From Parundibacterium terreum (lineage in GTDB: Bacteria > Pseudomonadota > Gammaproteobacteria > Burkholderiales > Burkholderiaceae_D), in assembly GCF_014636315.1 (NCBI RefSeq), contig NZ_BMED01000004.1, positions 1 through 64,000 on the forward strand: a stretch of 64,000 bases of DNA, given 5' to 3'. Positions 54,641-63,114 of this stretch are shown here, in pieces. The notes beneath the pieces were generated by a model. It had not been told where the DNA came from. It did no database searches and worked only from the letters and a program-made list of their open reading frames with translations. Made by a program: the position numbers and the translations under genes. Every line of letters starts with the position of its first letter. Position 1 is the first letter of the stretch.

Positions 54641-56371
54641 ATGAAACTACAATTGACAGCACTTGCTGCCGCAGCGGCGATGCTGGCTTCAGGTGCATCC
54701 TGGGCTAATACGAAGGCAGCCGAAAAGTGGGTGAACAGCGAATTCCAGCCGTCGACTCTGGACAAGAAAAAGCAGATGGAGGAAATGCAGTGGTTTATCG
54801 AGGCGGCGGACAAGCTGAAGAAAAAGGGCATCAAGGAAATCAGCGTGGTGTCCGAAACCCTGGATACCCACGTGTATGAATCCAAGACACTGGCCAAGGC
54901 TTTTGAAGAAATCACCGGCATCAAGGTCAACCACGAAGTGATACAAGAGGGTGATCTGGTCGAGAAGATGCAGACTTCGCTGCAATCCGGCAAATCCATC
55001 TACGACGGCTGGGTCAATGACTCCGACCTGATCGGCACCCACTACCGCTATGGCCAGACCGTCGTGCTGACCGATTACATGGCCGGCGTCGGCAAGGAAT
55101 ACACCAATCCCGGCCTGGACCTGAAAGATTTCATCGGCACCAGCTTCACCACGGCGCCGGACGGCAAGATGTACCAATTGCCGGATCAGCAATTTGCCAA
55201 TCTGTACTGGTTCCGCGCAGACTGGTTCGCCCGCAAGGATCTGCAAGCCAAGTTCAAGGCCAAATACGGCTACGACCTGGGCGTGCCGCAAAACTGGTCT
55301 GCCTATGAAGACATCGCCGAATTTTTCACCAATGATGTGAAAGAGCTGGACGGCAAGAAAATCTATGGCCACATGGACTATGGCAAGAAAGATCCTTCGC
55401 TGGGCTGGCGTTTCACCGATGCCTGGCTGTCTATGGCTGGCGCTGCCGACAAGGGCATTCCTAACGGCTTGCCTATCGATGAATGGGGTATCCGTGTTGC
55501 TGCAGACAAATGCACGCCTGTCGGTTCTTCCATGGCGCGCGGCGGTGCTACTAATTCCCCGGCGGCTGTATATGCGTTGACCAAATACATAGACTGGATG
55601 AAGAAATACGCTCCGCCAACCGCGATGGGTATGACTTTCGGCGAAGCCGGCCCGGTTCCCGGCCAAGGCCAGATTGCGCAGCAGATCTTCTGGTATAGCG
55701 CCTTTACTGCCGGCGCCACCAAGGTCGGCCTGCCTGCGGTGAACCCGGACGGCAAACCGAAATGGCGCATGGCGCCGTCGCCGCACGGCCCTTACTGGAA
55801 AGACGGCATGCAAAACGGCTATCAGGACGTCGGCTCCTGGACTTTCCTGAAGAGCACACCGGTGGACCGCATGTCGGCAGCATGGCTGTATGGTCAATTC
55901 GTGACGTCCAAAACCGTATCGCTGAAAAAATCCATTGTCGGCCTGACCTTCATCCGCGATTCCGATATCCGTAGCGACTACTTCACCAAGCATGCAGACG
56001 AATACGGCGGTCTGATCGAGTTTTACCGCAGCCCGGCCCGCGTAGCATGGACGCCGACCGGTACCAATGTGCCGGATTATCCAAAAATGGCGCAGCTATG
56101 GTGGAAAAACGTAGCGATTGCCGTCACCGGTGAAAAAACGCCGCAGGCTGCCATGGACAACCTGGCCGAAGAAATGGACCAGATCATGGGCAGGCTGGAG
56201 CGGGCAGGCATGAAAAACTGCGCGCCGAAGCTGAACCCCAAGACCGACGCCAGCAAGTATCTGTCCGATACGGCTGCTCCATGGAAGAAACTGGCGAACG
56301 AAAAACCCAAGGGCGAAACCATCCCTTACGACAAGTTGCTGCAAGCCTGGAAGGAAGGCCGGGTCAGATAA
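54641..56371 (+). CDS. glpV: glycerol ABC importer substrate-binding protein GlpV
   Basis: A 576-residue periplasmic protein with a clear signal peptide (MKLQLTALAAAAAMLASGASWA). It is longer than usual CUT1 binding proteins (about 420), consistent with the glycerol-type group. DLVEKMQTSLQSGKSIYDGW and YQLPDQQFANLYWFRADWF are typical ligand-lobe segments. AGAGGAG precedes the ATG. It captures glycerol for the GlpPQ/ST complex. Glycerol kinase is not in the window, so glycerol must be phosphorylated by an enzyme encoded elsewhere. Confidence 0.9.
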   Translation: MKLQLTALAAAAAMLASGASWANTKAAEKWVNSEFQPSTLDKKKQMEEMQWFIEAADKLKKKGIKEISVVSETLDTHVYESKTLAKAFEEITGIKVNHEVIQEGDLVEKMQTSLQSGKSIYDGWVNDSDLIGTHYRYGQTVVLTDYMAGVGKEYTNPGLDLKDFIGTSFTTAPDGKMYQLPDQQFANLYWFRADWFARKDLQAKFKAKYGYDLGVPQNWSAYEDIAEFFTNDVKELDGKKIYGHMDYGKKDPSLGWRFTDAWLSMAGAADKGIPNGLPIDEWGIRVAADKCTPVGSSMARGGATNSPAAVYALTKYIDWMKKYAPPTAMGMTFGEAGPVPGQGQIAQQIFWYSAFTAGATKVGLPAVNPDGKPKWRMAPSPHGPYWKDGMQNGYQDVGSWTFLKSTPVDRMSAAWLYGQFVTSKTVSLKKSIVGLTFIRDSDIRSDYFTKHADEYGGLIEFYRSPARVAWTPTGTNVPDYPKMAQLWWKNVAIAVTGEKTPQAAMDNLAEEMDQIMGRLERAGMKNCAPKLNPKTDASKYLSDTAAPWKKLANEKPKGETIPYDKLLQAWKEGRVR

Positions 56372-56400
56372 TGGTGCGTGCCGCATAGGCCCACTAAGAT

Positions 56401-56420
56401 CCCATTCAGGCCCATTCAGC
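56401..56420. repeat. 10-bp direct repeat after glpV
   Basis: CCCATTCAGG and CCCATTCAGC stand head to tail 30 bases after the glpV stop and just before its terminator. Confidence 0.7.
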
Positions 56421-56436
56421 TTCAGTTGTCAGTCCG

Positions 56437-56464
56437 AAAACGCGGCGCTCGCCGCGTTTTTTTT
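56437..56464 (+). terminator. glp operon terminator
   Basis: The 11-bp stem AAAACGCGGCG / CGCCGCGTTTT with a minimal loop continues into a total run of eight T. It is a strong Rho-independent terminator ending the glycerol operon. The A run on the left lets it work in reverse too. Confidence 0.92.
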
Positions 56465-56684
56465 CGCCCGCGATTTCCTTGCTGCCCTGGCTGCCGGCAG
56501 ATATTTGTTTCCAGATTGCAATGTCAACATGCAGCCTGTCCTTACCCGCCTGCAATCTGTCCTGCTTGTATGTCGTCTGCTCCCCCAAAAATACCAACTG
56601 TCGCATGGCGTTTTGCTTGCCATTCGCATCGGTTTAAAGTTCAGCTAGACGATTCCAAGATGTCGACCACCAGGGGGAAGAAAA
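56465..56684. other. spacer upstream of the DUF1700 gene
   Basis: This pyrimidine-rich spacer holds only short frames without coding character. The ribosome binding site AGGGGGAAG stands shortly before the DUF1700 ATG. A promoter must be here, but no near-consensus pair was found. Confidence 0.35.
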
Positions 56685-57554
56685 ATGAATAAAACAGAAT
56701 ATATGAATGCGTTGAAACAGGCGCTGGATGGTTTGCCCGCAGAAACGATAGAAGAAACGATGTGGACCTACGAGCGCAAGTTTGTCGATGCGATGGTGGA
56801 AGGGCGCAGCGAAGAAGATATCGCCGCCGGTTTGCCACAGCCCGGCCTGGTCGCCGCGCAAAAGAGAGCCGGTGTGCATTATCAGGAGGTCAAGAAGGAC
56901 TTTAGCGTCGGCAATGTCGCCGGCCTGTTTGTCTCGCTGATCGGCCTGGCGGTGTTCAACTTGTTCATGATCATCCCGGCGACCGTGTATTTCTGCTTAT
57001 TGTTTGCCAGCTATGTGTCGGCACTGGCTTTTTATGGCGCGGGCATAGGTATTACCGCGGCCAGCATCTCCGGTGTCGATAATTTCAATTTTGACATTCC
57101 TTCCCATCACCAGGTCGTTATCAACGAATCCGGCATCAAGGCACATCGCGGTGGAAGAAACAGCGTCCATGTGGACATAGGTCCTTCCGGCATCATGGTC
57201 GATGAGGATGAAAGCGTGGTGGTTTTGCCCGCAGACAGCGTGCCAGCCAGCCAGGCAAGCAGTGCAGCCAGCAATGCGGCCGGCACTGCAGCTTCTGTGG
57301 TTGCCTCCGCTCCTGCGTCTGCTGTAGTTGCAGCCAGTGCAAACAGTGCTGACGAAAAAGCTAAAATTCATGTAAAAGTGGGTAACCGCGTCAGCGCGCA
57401 TCACATCTGGAAGGGCCTGGGCCTGCTGCTGGGCGGCATAGCGCTGTTCCTGTTCAGCCTGTGCATGACCCGGTACACCTTCATCGGCTTCAAGCACTAT
57501 CTGCAGTGGAATATTTCCCTGCTCAGGATGCCGATGCTCGCCAGGGCAGCTTAA
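56685..57554 (+). CDS. DUF1700 domain membrane protein
   Basis: 289 residues: an N-terminal soluble DUF1700 helix bundle (MNKTEYMNALKQALDGLPAE through VAAQKRAG), two to three hydrophobic helices (about 85-130), an extracytoplasmic segment with an Ala/Ser-rich stretch (about 185-220), and a final helix (about 240-265). DUF1700 proteins often pair with adhesin-like GIN/DUF4097 beta-helix proteins and PadR regulators in envelope-stress modules. Here the GIN protein follows by 48 bases; no PadR gene is present. Function unknown. Confidence 0.82.
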   Translation: MNKTEYMNALKQALDGLPAETIEETMWTYERKFVDAMVEGRSEEDIAAGLPQPGLVAAQKRAGVHYQEVKKDFSVGNVAGLFVSLIGLAVFNLFMIIPATVYFCLLFASYVSALAFYGAGIGITAASISGVDNFNFDIPSHHQVVINESGIKAHRGGRNSVHVDIGPSGIMVDEDESVVVLPADSVPASQASSAASNAAGTAASVVASAPASAVVAASANSADEKAKIHVKVGNRVSAHHIWKGLGLLLGGIALFLFSLCMTRYTFIGFKHYLQWNISLLRMPMLARAA

Positions 57555-57602
57555 GCCCGGCACGAACACTATTTGATTCAATAAGCTTTAAAGGAGAATG
57601 TT

Positions 57603-58361
57603 ATGAAAACGATTATCAGGATAGGCGCGGGGATGTTGGTATTGGCGGCAGTCTTGATAGCAATCACCAGCACCTTCATGACTGCGCATGCAGCGACCAT
57701 AGAGGCCGGCGTGGTGCACGTGGTATTGAATGGCCCTATGGACCTGGGACTCAGGCAGGGCAATACGCCTGACCTGCAGATACGCGGCGAGCCGGCGATG
57801 GCGTCACGAGTGACGACCCGGGTGGAGGGCAATACCCTGTACATAGGCACCAAGGGTGTGTTCATGATGCTGCGCCAGCCGCTGAGGGTGGAACTGGTGC
57901 TGCCTAATCTGGAAAAGCTGCAGATGCTGGGTAGCGGCGACGGCGTCATCAGCGGTTTTCGTGGCAAGAGCGTGGAGCTGGCGATGCGCGGCTCGGGCAA
58001 CCTGAGTTTTGATGGCGATTACCAGCAGGTGCAGGTGAACTCCACCGGTAGCGGCGACCTGAAACTGGGGCTGGGCAATAGCGATCATGTCGATGTCAGC
58101 ATCATGGGCTCGGGTGAAGCGACATTGAAAGGGCAGGCCAAAGTGCTGAATGCGAAGCTGGCCGGTTCCGGCGGCCTGGATGCGTCCAACTTGAAGGTCA
58201 GCCAGGCCATCGTACAATCAATGGGCTCGGCGGATGCCAAGATCTATGCATCGCAAGAGGCCAGGGTAGGCAGTTTCGGTAGCGGTGATATCCGCGTTTA
58301 TGGCAATCCCGGCAAACGTAATGCCGAGCGCCGAGGTTCGGGCGACATTAGCTGGCAGTAA
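57603..58361 (+). CDS. exported GIN domain protein (DUF2807)
   Basis: 252 residues with an N-terminal signal/anchor (about 5-28) and a right-handed beta-helix domain (DUF2807, 'head GIN') built of short repeats with Gly-Ser-Gly turns: LGSGDGVISG, MRGSGNLSF, STGSGDLKLG, IMGSGEATLKG, LAGSGGLD, RRGSGDIS. The fold is thought to be a surface or periplasmic adhesive domain, function unknown. AAAGGAGAA is a good ribosome binding site. It forms an operon with the DUF1700 gene and ends at a terminator. Confidence 0.87.
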   Translation: MKTIIRIGAGMLVLAAVLIAITSTFMTAHAATIEAGVVHVVLNGPMDLGLRQGNTPDLQIRGEPAMASRVTTRVEGNTLYIGTKGVFMMLRQPLRVELVLPNLEKLQMLGSGDGVISGFRGKSVELAMRGSGNLSFDGDYQQVQVNSTGSGDLKLGLGNSDHVDVSIMGSGEATLKGQAKVLNAKLAGSGGLDASNLKVSQAIVQSMGSADAKIYASQEARVGSFGSGDIRVYGNPGKRNAERRGSGDISWQ

Positions 58362-58412
58362 TTAAGCAATCTGACGCTTATTAAGTAAGCAGTTGCAACA
58401 GATACAGGAGAG

Positions 58413-58441
58413 GCCCGCCCGGTAGAGGTAGCGGGCTTTTT
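58413..58441 (+). terminator. terminator of the DUF1700-GIN operon
   Basis: The 6-bp stem GCCCGC / GCGGGC with a 12-base loop is followed by five T. It lies 50 bases after the GIN gene. Confidence 0.75.
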
Positions 58442-58744
58442 CTATTTGGGCGGCTATTCGGTGCTGTTTCTGGGCTTTTGAGGCTCCCTAGTGTCTCGCT
58501 TTCGCCACTGAAACGGGGCGTTTACATTGATAAAAACCTCAATTGCCAAATTTAAGTTAAATTATTTCCAATTGGAAATATAAAATTCCGGCAAGTGGTT
58601 TTGGTATAGCAACTCTATATTTTGCGTGACATTTATCTGTAATAATCGTTCCGCAGTGGAACAAATAGTTACAAAAAATTTCCCGCGCACGCAGCTTCAT
58701 GCATGCCTTCCGGTTTTACCCCTTAACCAGATCAAGCTGACATC
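58442..58744. other. long AT-rich leader of the orphan binding-protein gene
   Basis: About 300 bases without a gene. The centre carries an 18-bp perfect palindrome (annotated separately) and the right half is AT-rich with TGTAATAAT (58638-58646), a possible extended -10 element. No good ribosome binding site precedes the ATG at 58745; GATCAAGC is the nearest purine tract. Confidence 0.4.
58563..58580. promoter_or_regulatory. 18-bp perfect palindrome, operator candidate
   Basis: TATTTCCAATTGGAAATA is fully self-complementary with no loop, which favours a dimeric DNA-binding protein rather than an RNA hairpin. It lies 165 bases before the binding-protein gene. No regulator gene is adjacent. 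Confidence 0.6.
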
Positions 58745-59875
58745 ATGATATCGACCCATGGTAGGTGCTTTACAGTTCGCGTTGCAGCTTCACTCACCAG
58801 TCTTATCCTCGCTGTCGGCATGCTGGGCGAGGCGCTGGCGCAGGAAAACCCTGTGCAATTCATGAGCCGGGCCAATGCCAAGGTGGCGCGCGCTGCAGCC
58901 TTGAAGAATCACTGGGACGGCCCGGTGGATGGTCCCAAGCTGGTCAAGAAAAAGAAAATCGTCTTCATCGCTTCCGACATGAGCGACGCCGGCATCAGCG
59001 GTATCTATAACGGTGTGAAAGAGGCCGGAACCAGCGCAGGCTGGTGGGTGCTGACGATAGATTGCGGCGGCAGGTGCAATCAGGGAGCGGCGATAGTCAG
59101 CCAGGCGCTGGACATGAAGCCTGACGGCATCGTACTGGCCGGCGTGGATGCGGCGACGCAGGCCAAGGGGCTGGCGGCTGCGGCGGAAGCCAAGGTTCCA
59201 GTGGTGGGCTGGCATGCTTCCGTCAAATCGGGTGCGACAGATGGCTTGTTCACTAATATCGCGACCAATCCGAAGGATGCAGCCCAGATTGCTGCGCTGT
59301 ATGGCGTAGTGGAGTCCAACAGCAAGGGCGGCATTGTCGTGTTCACCGATAATTCGAATGCATATTCCCAGGCCAAGTCTGCTGCAATCATCGAGGTCAT
59401 CAAGCAGTGCGAAGGTTGCCGCCTGCTGAGCGTGGAAGACATTCCTGCTGCGGATGCACCGTCAAAAATGCTGAAGGTGGTGGAAGGCCTGACCAAGCGC
59501 TACGGCGCCAAATGGAACCAGGCGATAGGCGTGAATGACTTGTATTTTGATTTGATGGAAAAACCGGCGATTGCTGCGCTGCTGGCCAACAATAAGGTGC
59601 AATGCCTGTCTGCTGGCGACGGTTCTAGCCTGGCCTATAAGCGCATCAAGTCGAACAACCTGCAGATAGGCACGGTGCCGGAACCGCTGTTCATGCATGG
59701 CTGGCAAATCGTCGATGAATTGAACCGCGCTTTCTCAGGCGGCCAGCCCAGCGGCTACGTGACCCAGGTACATCTGGTGACCAGTCAGAATATTGCTTAC
59801 GATGGCGGCCCGAAAAATGTATTTGATCCCGGCAACGACTATCGCGCCCAGTATCAGAGGTATTGGGCCAAATAA
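58745..59875 (+). CDS. orphan sugar-type periplasmic binding protein
   Basis: 376 residues with a signal peptide (about 1-32, ending near ALAQE) and a class I (ribose/galactose-type) binding fold: KIVFIASDMSDAGISGIYNGVKEAG, QALDMKPDGIVLAGVD, then VPVVGWHASV and CLSAGDGSSLAYKRI. No ATPase or permease is encoded next to it; it is framed by a terminator on each side. It may serve a transporter encoded elsewhere or act with a chemoreceptor. The ligand is unknown. Two cysteine pairs (DCGGRC and CEGC) could form disulfides. Confidence 0.8.
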   Translation: MISTHGRCFTVRVAASLTSLILAVGMLGEALAQENPVQFMSRANAKVARAAALKNHWDGPVDGPKLVKKKKIVFIASDMSDAGISGIYNGVKEAGTSAGWWVLTIDCGGRCNQGAAIVSQALDMKPDGIVLAGVDAATQAKGLAAAAEAKVPVVGWHASVKSGATDGLFTNIATNPKDAAQIAALYGVVESNSKGGIVVFTDNSNAYSQAKSAAIIEVIKQCEGCRLLSVEDIPAADAPSKMLKVVEGLTKRYGAKWNQAIGVNDLYFDLMEKPAIAALLANNKVQCLSAGDGSSLAYKRIKSNNLQIGTVPEPLFMHGWQIVDELNRAFSGGQPSGYVTQVHLVTSQNIAYDGGPKNVFDPGNDYRAQYQRYWAK

Positions 59876-59920
59876 GACCTGGCGTTGTTGCTGCAAAGCT
59901 GGGCAAGTACCCTAGAAATA

Positions 59921-59949
59921 AAAGGCCGGACTTTAGTCCGGCCTTTTTT
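59921..59949. terminator. bidirectional terminator
   Basis: A perfect 11-bp stem AAAGGCCGGAC / GTCCGGCCTTT with a TTTA loop has A-rich left and T-rich right flanks. It lies 45 bases after the binding-protein gene and five bases past the end of the convergent oxygenase gene, ending both. Confidence 0.92.
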
Positions 59950-59953
59950 ACAT

Positions 59954-60835
59954 TCAGGCAGACACAAAGGGCCGTTGCCGCATCCATTTGGTTGCCACCC
60001 ATTTTTCACCTTGCGTAACCGGATTGCTGGCATGCAGCGAGGCATGATCCAACTGACCCAGGGTGTTCGCATATTCAAAATAGACAGCGTTGCCGCGCAC
60101 CGGCGAAACGGCCCAGCCAGCCTCGGGGAATACCGTCTGGCCGCCTTCCTCCACTTCATTCAGATACGTCACCATGGTGCTGACGCGCTGGCCGCTACGT
60201 GCCAGTGAAGCCTGGTTTGCAGGGTTGGACGGCACCAGGAAATCAAAATGCGGCGCGCTGCCGGCTCCGGTCGGATAGTAAAGAATCTGCAAGCCCTCGC
60301 CGTGTTCTATCGGCAAGTTCATGATTTCGGAAATACGCTGGTCCAGTCGTGCAATGAAACTGTTTTCCTGCAACTGGAAAAACATGCCGAAGCTGCTGCG
60401 GTTGCCGCTGACTATATCCTTGCCCGTCATCGGGTCCACAATGGTGGACGCCTTCAGACGTGGCTTTGCCAGCCTGATCAATTCGGTGCATTCCTCACTA
60501 CTGAGCACATTACTGAGTACGGCCAGCATAGGGCGTTCTGCGCGCGCAGCGATACCCACCACCCTGTCCGAAGTGCTGATGCTGGTGCCGGGCCGGAAGA
60601 TAGGCGTCTGGTACACATAGTCGAGCGAGCTTTCCTCAACCACCACATGATCGATAGGTACAGGATTACAGGAGCGGCGTGCCTTGACGAAGGCTTGCAT
60701 GATGGCCTGCGCGGCTTCCGCCGCCATACGCTGCTCCTGCATGATCTGTATCAGCGCGCTGGGTGAAAACCCCTGATCCAGGTTCTGGCAGATCCAGGTG
60801 CTGAGGTCCCGCGTGAAACGAATGACAGTACTCAT
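59954..60835 (-). CDS. prolyl 4-hydroxylase-like 2-oxoglutarate/Fe(II) oxygenase
   Basis: 293 residues. The C-terminal double-stranded beta-helix carries the iron ligands His196 and Asp198 (PHFDF) and the distal His268, with Lys278 for 2-oxoglutarate (HASNPVTQGEKW). Spacing matches prolyl 4-hydroxylase alpha-subunit (P4Hc) enzymes. The N-terminal 90 residues form a small helical domain. Bacterial members hydroxylate prolyl residues of proteins such as EF-Tu, or small peptides. The target is unknown. It follows the lipoprotein gene by eight bases in the same unit. Confidence 0.88.
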   Translation of the reverse strand: MSTVIRFTRDLSTWICQNLDQGFSPSALIQIMQEQRMAAEAAQAIMQAFVKARRSCNPVPIDHVVVEESSLDYVYQTPIFRPGTSISTSDRVVGIAARAERPMLAVLSNVLSSEECTELIRLAKPRLKASTIVDPMTGKDIVSGNRSSFGMFFQLQENSFIARLDQRISEIMNLPIEHGEGLQILYYPTGAGSAPHFDFLVPSNPANQASLARSGQRVSTMVTYLNEVEEGGQTVFPEAGWAVSPVRGNAVYFEYANTLGQLDHASLHASNPVTQGEKWVATKWMRQRPFVSA

Positions 60836-60843
60836 GTTTCAGC

Positions 60844-61485
60844 TCACAGGTCGACGGCAACCCAGCCTTCGCCGGTCAGTTTGAAGCTTTCCTTCAGCAC
60901 CATGCTGCCGGCGCCGCGCACGACCCGATCCACCATCGGAAATACCTTTTGGATGTCGGCATCCGCAGTCCATGGGGCTGCATCGACCTTGTAGGTATAG
61001 CTGACTGCCACCATCTTGCTGCTGTCATTGGTTTTTGCTTCTTCCCAGCCTATCACCTTGTCCAGGCTGAGCTTGGCGGCGCACAGGTCGCCTTGCTGCA
61101 GTTTGATGTCGCCGTCGGATCTGACGCTGCGCATTTCCTTGTTCAGATAGTATTTCTTGCCGTTCTCGGTCAGCGTATAGCGCCTGACCTTGATCTCGGC
61201 GCTGACGCCTTCTTCCGTTGCAGTCACTGTTGCTACCGATGACTGCGCCAGACCGAGCTTTTCCAGTATCGGCATCTGTATCGCATTCCTGCCGCCGGTA
61301 TCGACATCCTTTTGCGTCACGTCGATAGGCCAGACATTTTTTGCCAGGCACAGATCGCCGCGCTTGGCGAGATAGGTGGTCAGACCGGCGCTGATATTGT
61401 CCTGGTTCAGATCAGTTTTGTTGCTGCACGCTGCCAGAGTGGAGGCGGTTAACACGGAAAGCAGGGAGATGCTGAATTTGTTCAT
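60844..61485 (-). CDS. predicted lipoprotein of unknown function
   Basis: 213 residues with a lipoprotein signal peptide; the lipobox is LAAC with Cys20. The mature part begins SNKTDLNQDNIS and carries further cysteines at two GDLC sites, which could form a disulfide. Short sequence motifs give no recognised domain. It lies between the di-haem peroxidase gene (64 bases) and the oxygenase gene (8 bases), all on the minus strand. Function cannot be assigned. Confidence 0.75.
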   Translation of the reverse strand: MNKFSISLLSVLTASTLAACSNKTDLNQDNISAGLTTYLAKRGDLCLAKNVWPIDVTQKDVDTGGRNAIQMPILEKLGLAQSSVATVTATEEGVSAEIKVRRYTLTENGKKYYLNKEMRSVRSDGDIKLQQGDLCAAKLSLDKVIGWEEAKTNDSSKMVAVSYTYKVDAAPWTADADIQKVFPMVDRVVRGAGSMVLKESFKLTGEGWVAVDL

Positions 61486-61549
61486 GGTTCTGTCTTGGTA
61501 TGCAAAAATAATTTTAAATACGAGGTCTGTCGGCGGGCATCACATGGCA

Positions 61550-62911
61550 TCAGTCGGCACATTTGCCGGACGCTGCCTGGCCGGGTTGATAGCCGTCCGT
61601 CAAGGTGCCGAGAAAGCAGATCAGGTCGGCAATATTCTGTTCCGTCATCGGCTCCTTCGAGCCTGCCTTGCGGCCATCCAGCGGCAATTGCGTATCGATA
61701 TTGCCCTGGTATATGGCAGGCAAGTCATCGTATTTCTGCACCTTGCCGCCCTTGTACTGGGTCTTGATCAGGCCATAGCTAGGGAAACTCGCATCATTGG
61801 TCTTCAGGGCGGTGCCGCCGACGGTCGGGTACCACAGCTCCGGCATCGTGTCGCGCGTGTTGTAGAAACGTATTGCCTGTTCCAGCGAATTGATCACGCC
61901 ATTGTGAAAAAATACCTTGCGGGTTGCCACATTGCGCAAGGTCGGTGTCTTGAACATGCCGCAAAAGCTGTTGGCATCGGTCGCCGACTTGGGCTTGTGA
62001 TCACTGCGCAAGGGACCGCATACGCCCATGTCGAAGCGAGTCGCATCCTGATTCAAGCTGATGCCGTTGTTGCGCGGCACGCCGATAGCTTCGTAGGAAA
62101 AATCAGTGAACAAGGCTGAACTGCCGTTCAGGCCGGCACCTTGATAGTGACAGGACGAGCAATTGCCGACTTGAGGATCGGAAAATATCTTCAATCCGCG
62201 CATCTCTGCCGCTGTCAGGCTGCCACCTATCTTGTTGGCTGCATACAGGTCGAACTTGCTGCTATATGGATGGAAGCTGGTGTCTTCCATCTGGAAAGCC
62301 TGCAGCGCCTTGGTGGCATTGTTGAACGCGGCATCACTGTCGGCAAAGGCATCCTGGCCATAGGCCTGGCGGAACAGGTCGGCATAGGCGGAAGCCTGGA
62401 TTTTCTTGACGACATCAGCACTGCTGGCATTGGCCATTTCAACCGGATCCAGCAGCGGGATCTTGGCTTGTTCGGCCAGCGTATCGACTCGGCCATCTGC
62501 AGTGAAGCCGCCGCCCGGTCCGGGGGCACTGAAGCCGTCCGGGTTATCCAGCAGGTCGGCATACGCGGGCGTAATGTCCTTGTAGCGCAGTGACGGTACC
62601 GCGCGGTTGCCCATCTGGTCGAGCTTGGGGCCACCCAACTGCATGGCCAGATTATTCGGAGGGCCGTAAGCAAAGGCCGGATCGTGGCAAGTGGCGCAAG
62701 ACATCTTCCCTGAGCCGGACAGGCTTTGGTCGAAGAACATCTTTTGTCCCACTTGTGCCGCTACGCTCAGTTTGACCGGCGCCACGATAACAGGCGCTGC
62801 GGGCGGCGCGGCATTATTGGCGGGAGAGACCGGCGCGGCATCACGGGAGCCGCCGCAGGCTGTCAGGCCCATCAGCAAAATGCCGGAAAGATACAGGGTA
62901 TTGAAACGCAT
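61550..62911 (-). CDS. di-haem cytochrome c peroxidase family lipoprotein (MauG-like)
   Basis: 453 residues. A lipoprotein signal (lipobox LTAC, Cys19) anchors it in the envelope. Two haem c sites are CATCH (72-76) and CSSCH (251-255). MFKTPTLRNVATRKVFFHNG and LEQAIRFYNTRD are CCP/MauG signature segments. It could reduce peroxide or, like MauG, oxidise a protein partner. The next minus-strand genes encode a lipoprotein and an oxygenase. A 9-bp hairpin (GAAGGGCGA/TCGCCCTTC, 62992-63020) lies in its upstream leader. Confidence 0.9.
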   Translation of the reverse strand: MRFNTLYLSGILLMGLTACGGSRDAAPVSPANNAAPPAAPVIVAPVKLSVAAQVGQKMFFDQSLSGSGKMSCATCHDPAFAYGPPNNLAMQLGGPKLDQMGNRAVPSLRYKDITPAYADLLDNPDGFSAPGPGGGFTADGRVDTLAEQAKIPLLDPVEMANASSADVVKKIQASAYADLFRQAYGQDAFADSDAAFNNATKALQAFQMEDTSFHPYSSKFDLYAANKIGGSLTAAEMRGLKIFSDPQVGNCSSCHYQGAGLNGSSALFTDFSYEAIGVPRNNGISLNQDATRFDMGVCGPLRSDHKPKSATDANSFCGMFKTPTLRNVATRKVFFHNGVINSLEQAIRFYNTRDTMPELWYPTVGGTALKTNDASFPSYGLIKTQYKGGKVQKYDDLPAIYQGNIDTQLPLDGRKAGSKEPMTEQNIADLICFLGTLTDGYQPGQAASGKCAD

Positions 62912-63069
62912 GATAGCTACCGTAAAAAGTCGCTTAAAAGTTGATTTATAAGACCGTCATATCGGACCGTCACTTAAAGCGGAGAATGCATGAAGGGCGA
63001 CCGTCTATCGTTCGCCCTTCGTTCCTTCAAGCCGGTGTTTTAGCTGCTTGCACGGCCAAAACACACGGC

Positions 63070-63105
63070 GAATAAAACTGAACCCGTGCTACAGGCCGGG
63101 TTCAG
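63070..63105 (-). terminator. terminator of the phosphoesterase gene
   Basis: Read on the minus strand, the stem CTGAACCCG / CGGGTTCAG (9-bp, loop of nine) is followed by TTTTATTCG. It starts about 10 bases after the phosphoesterase stop. Confidence 0.8.
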
Positions 63106-63114
63106 GCTTGCGGA

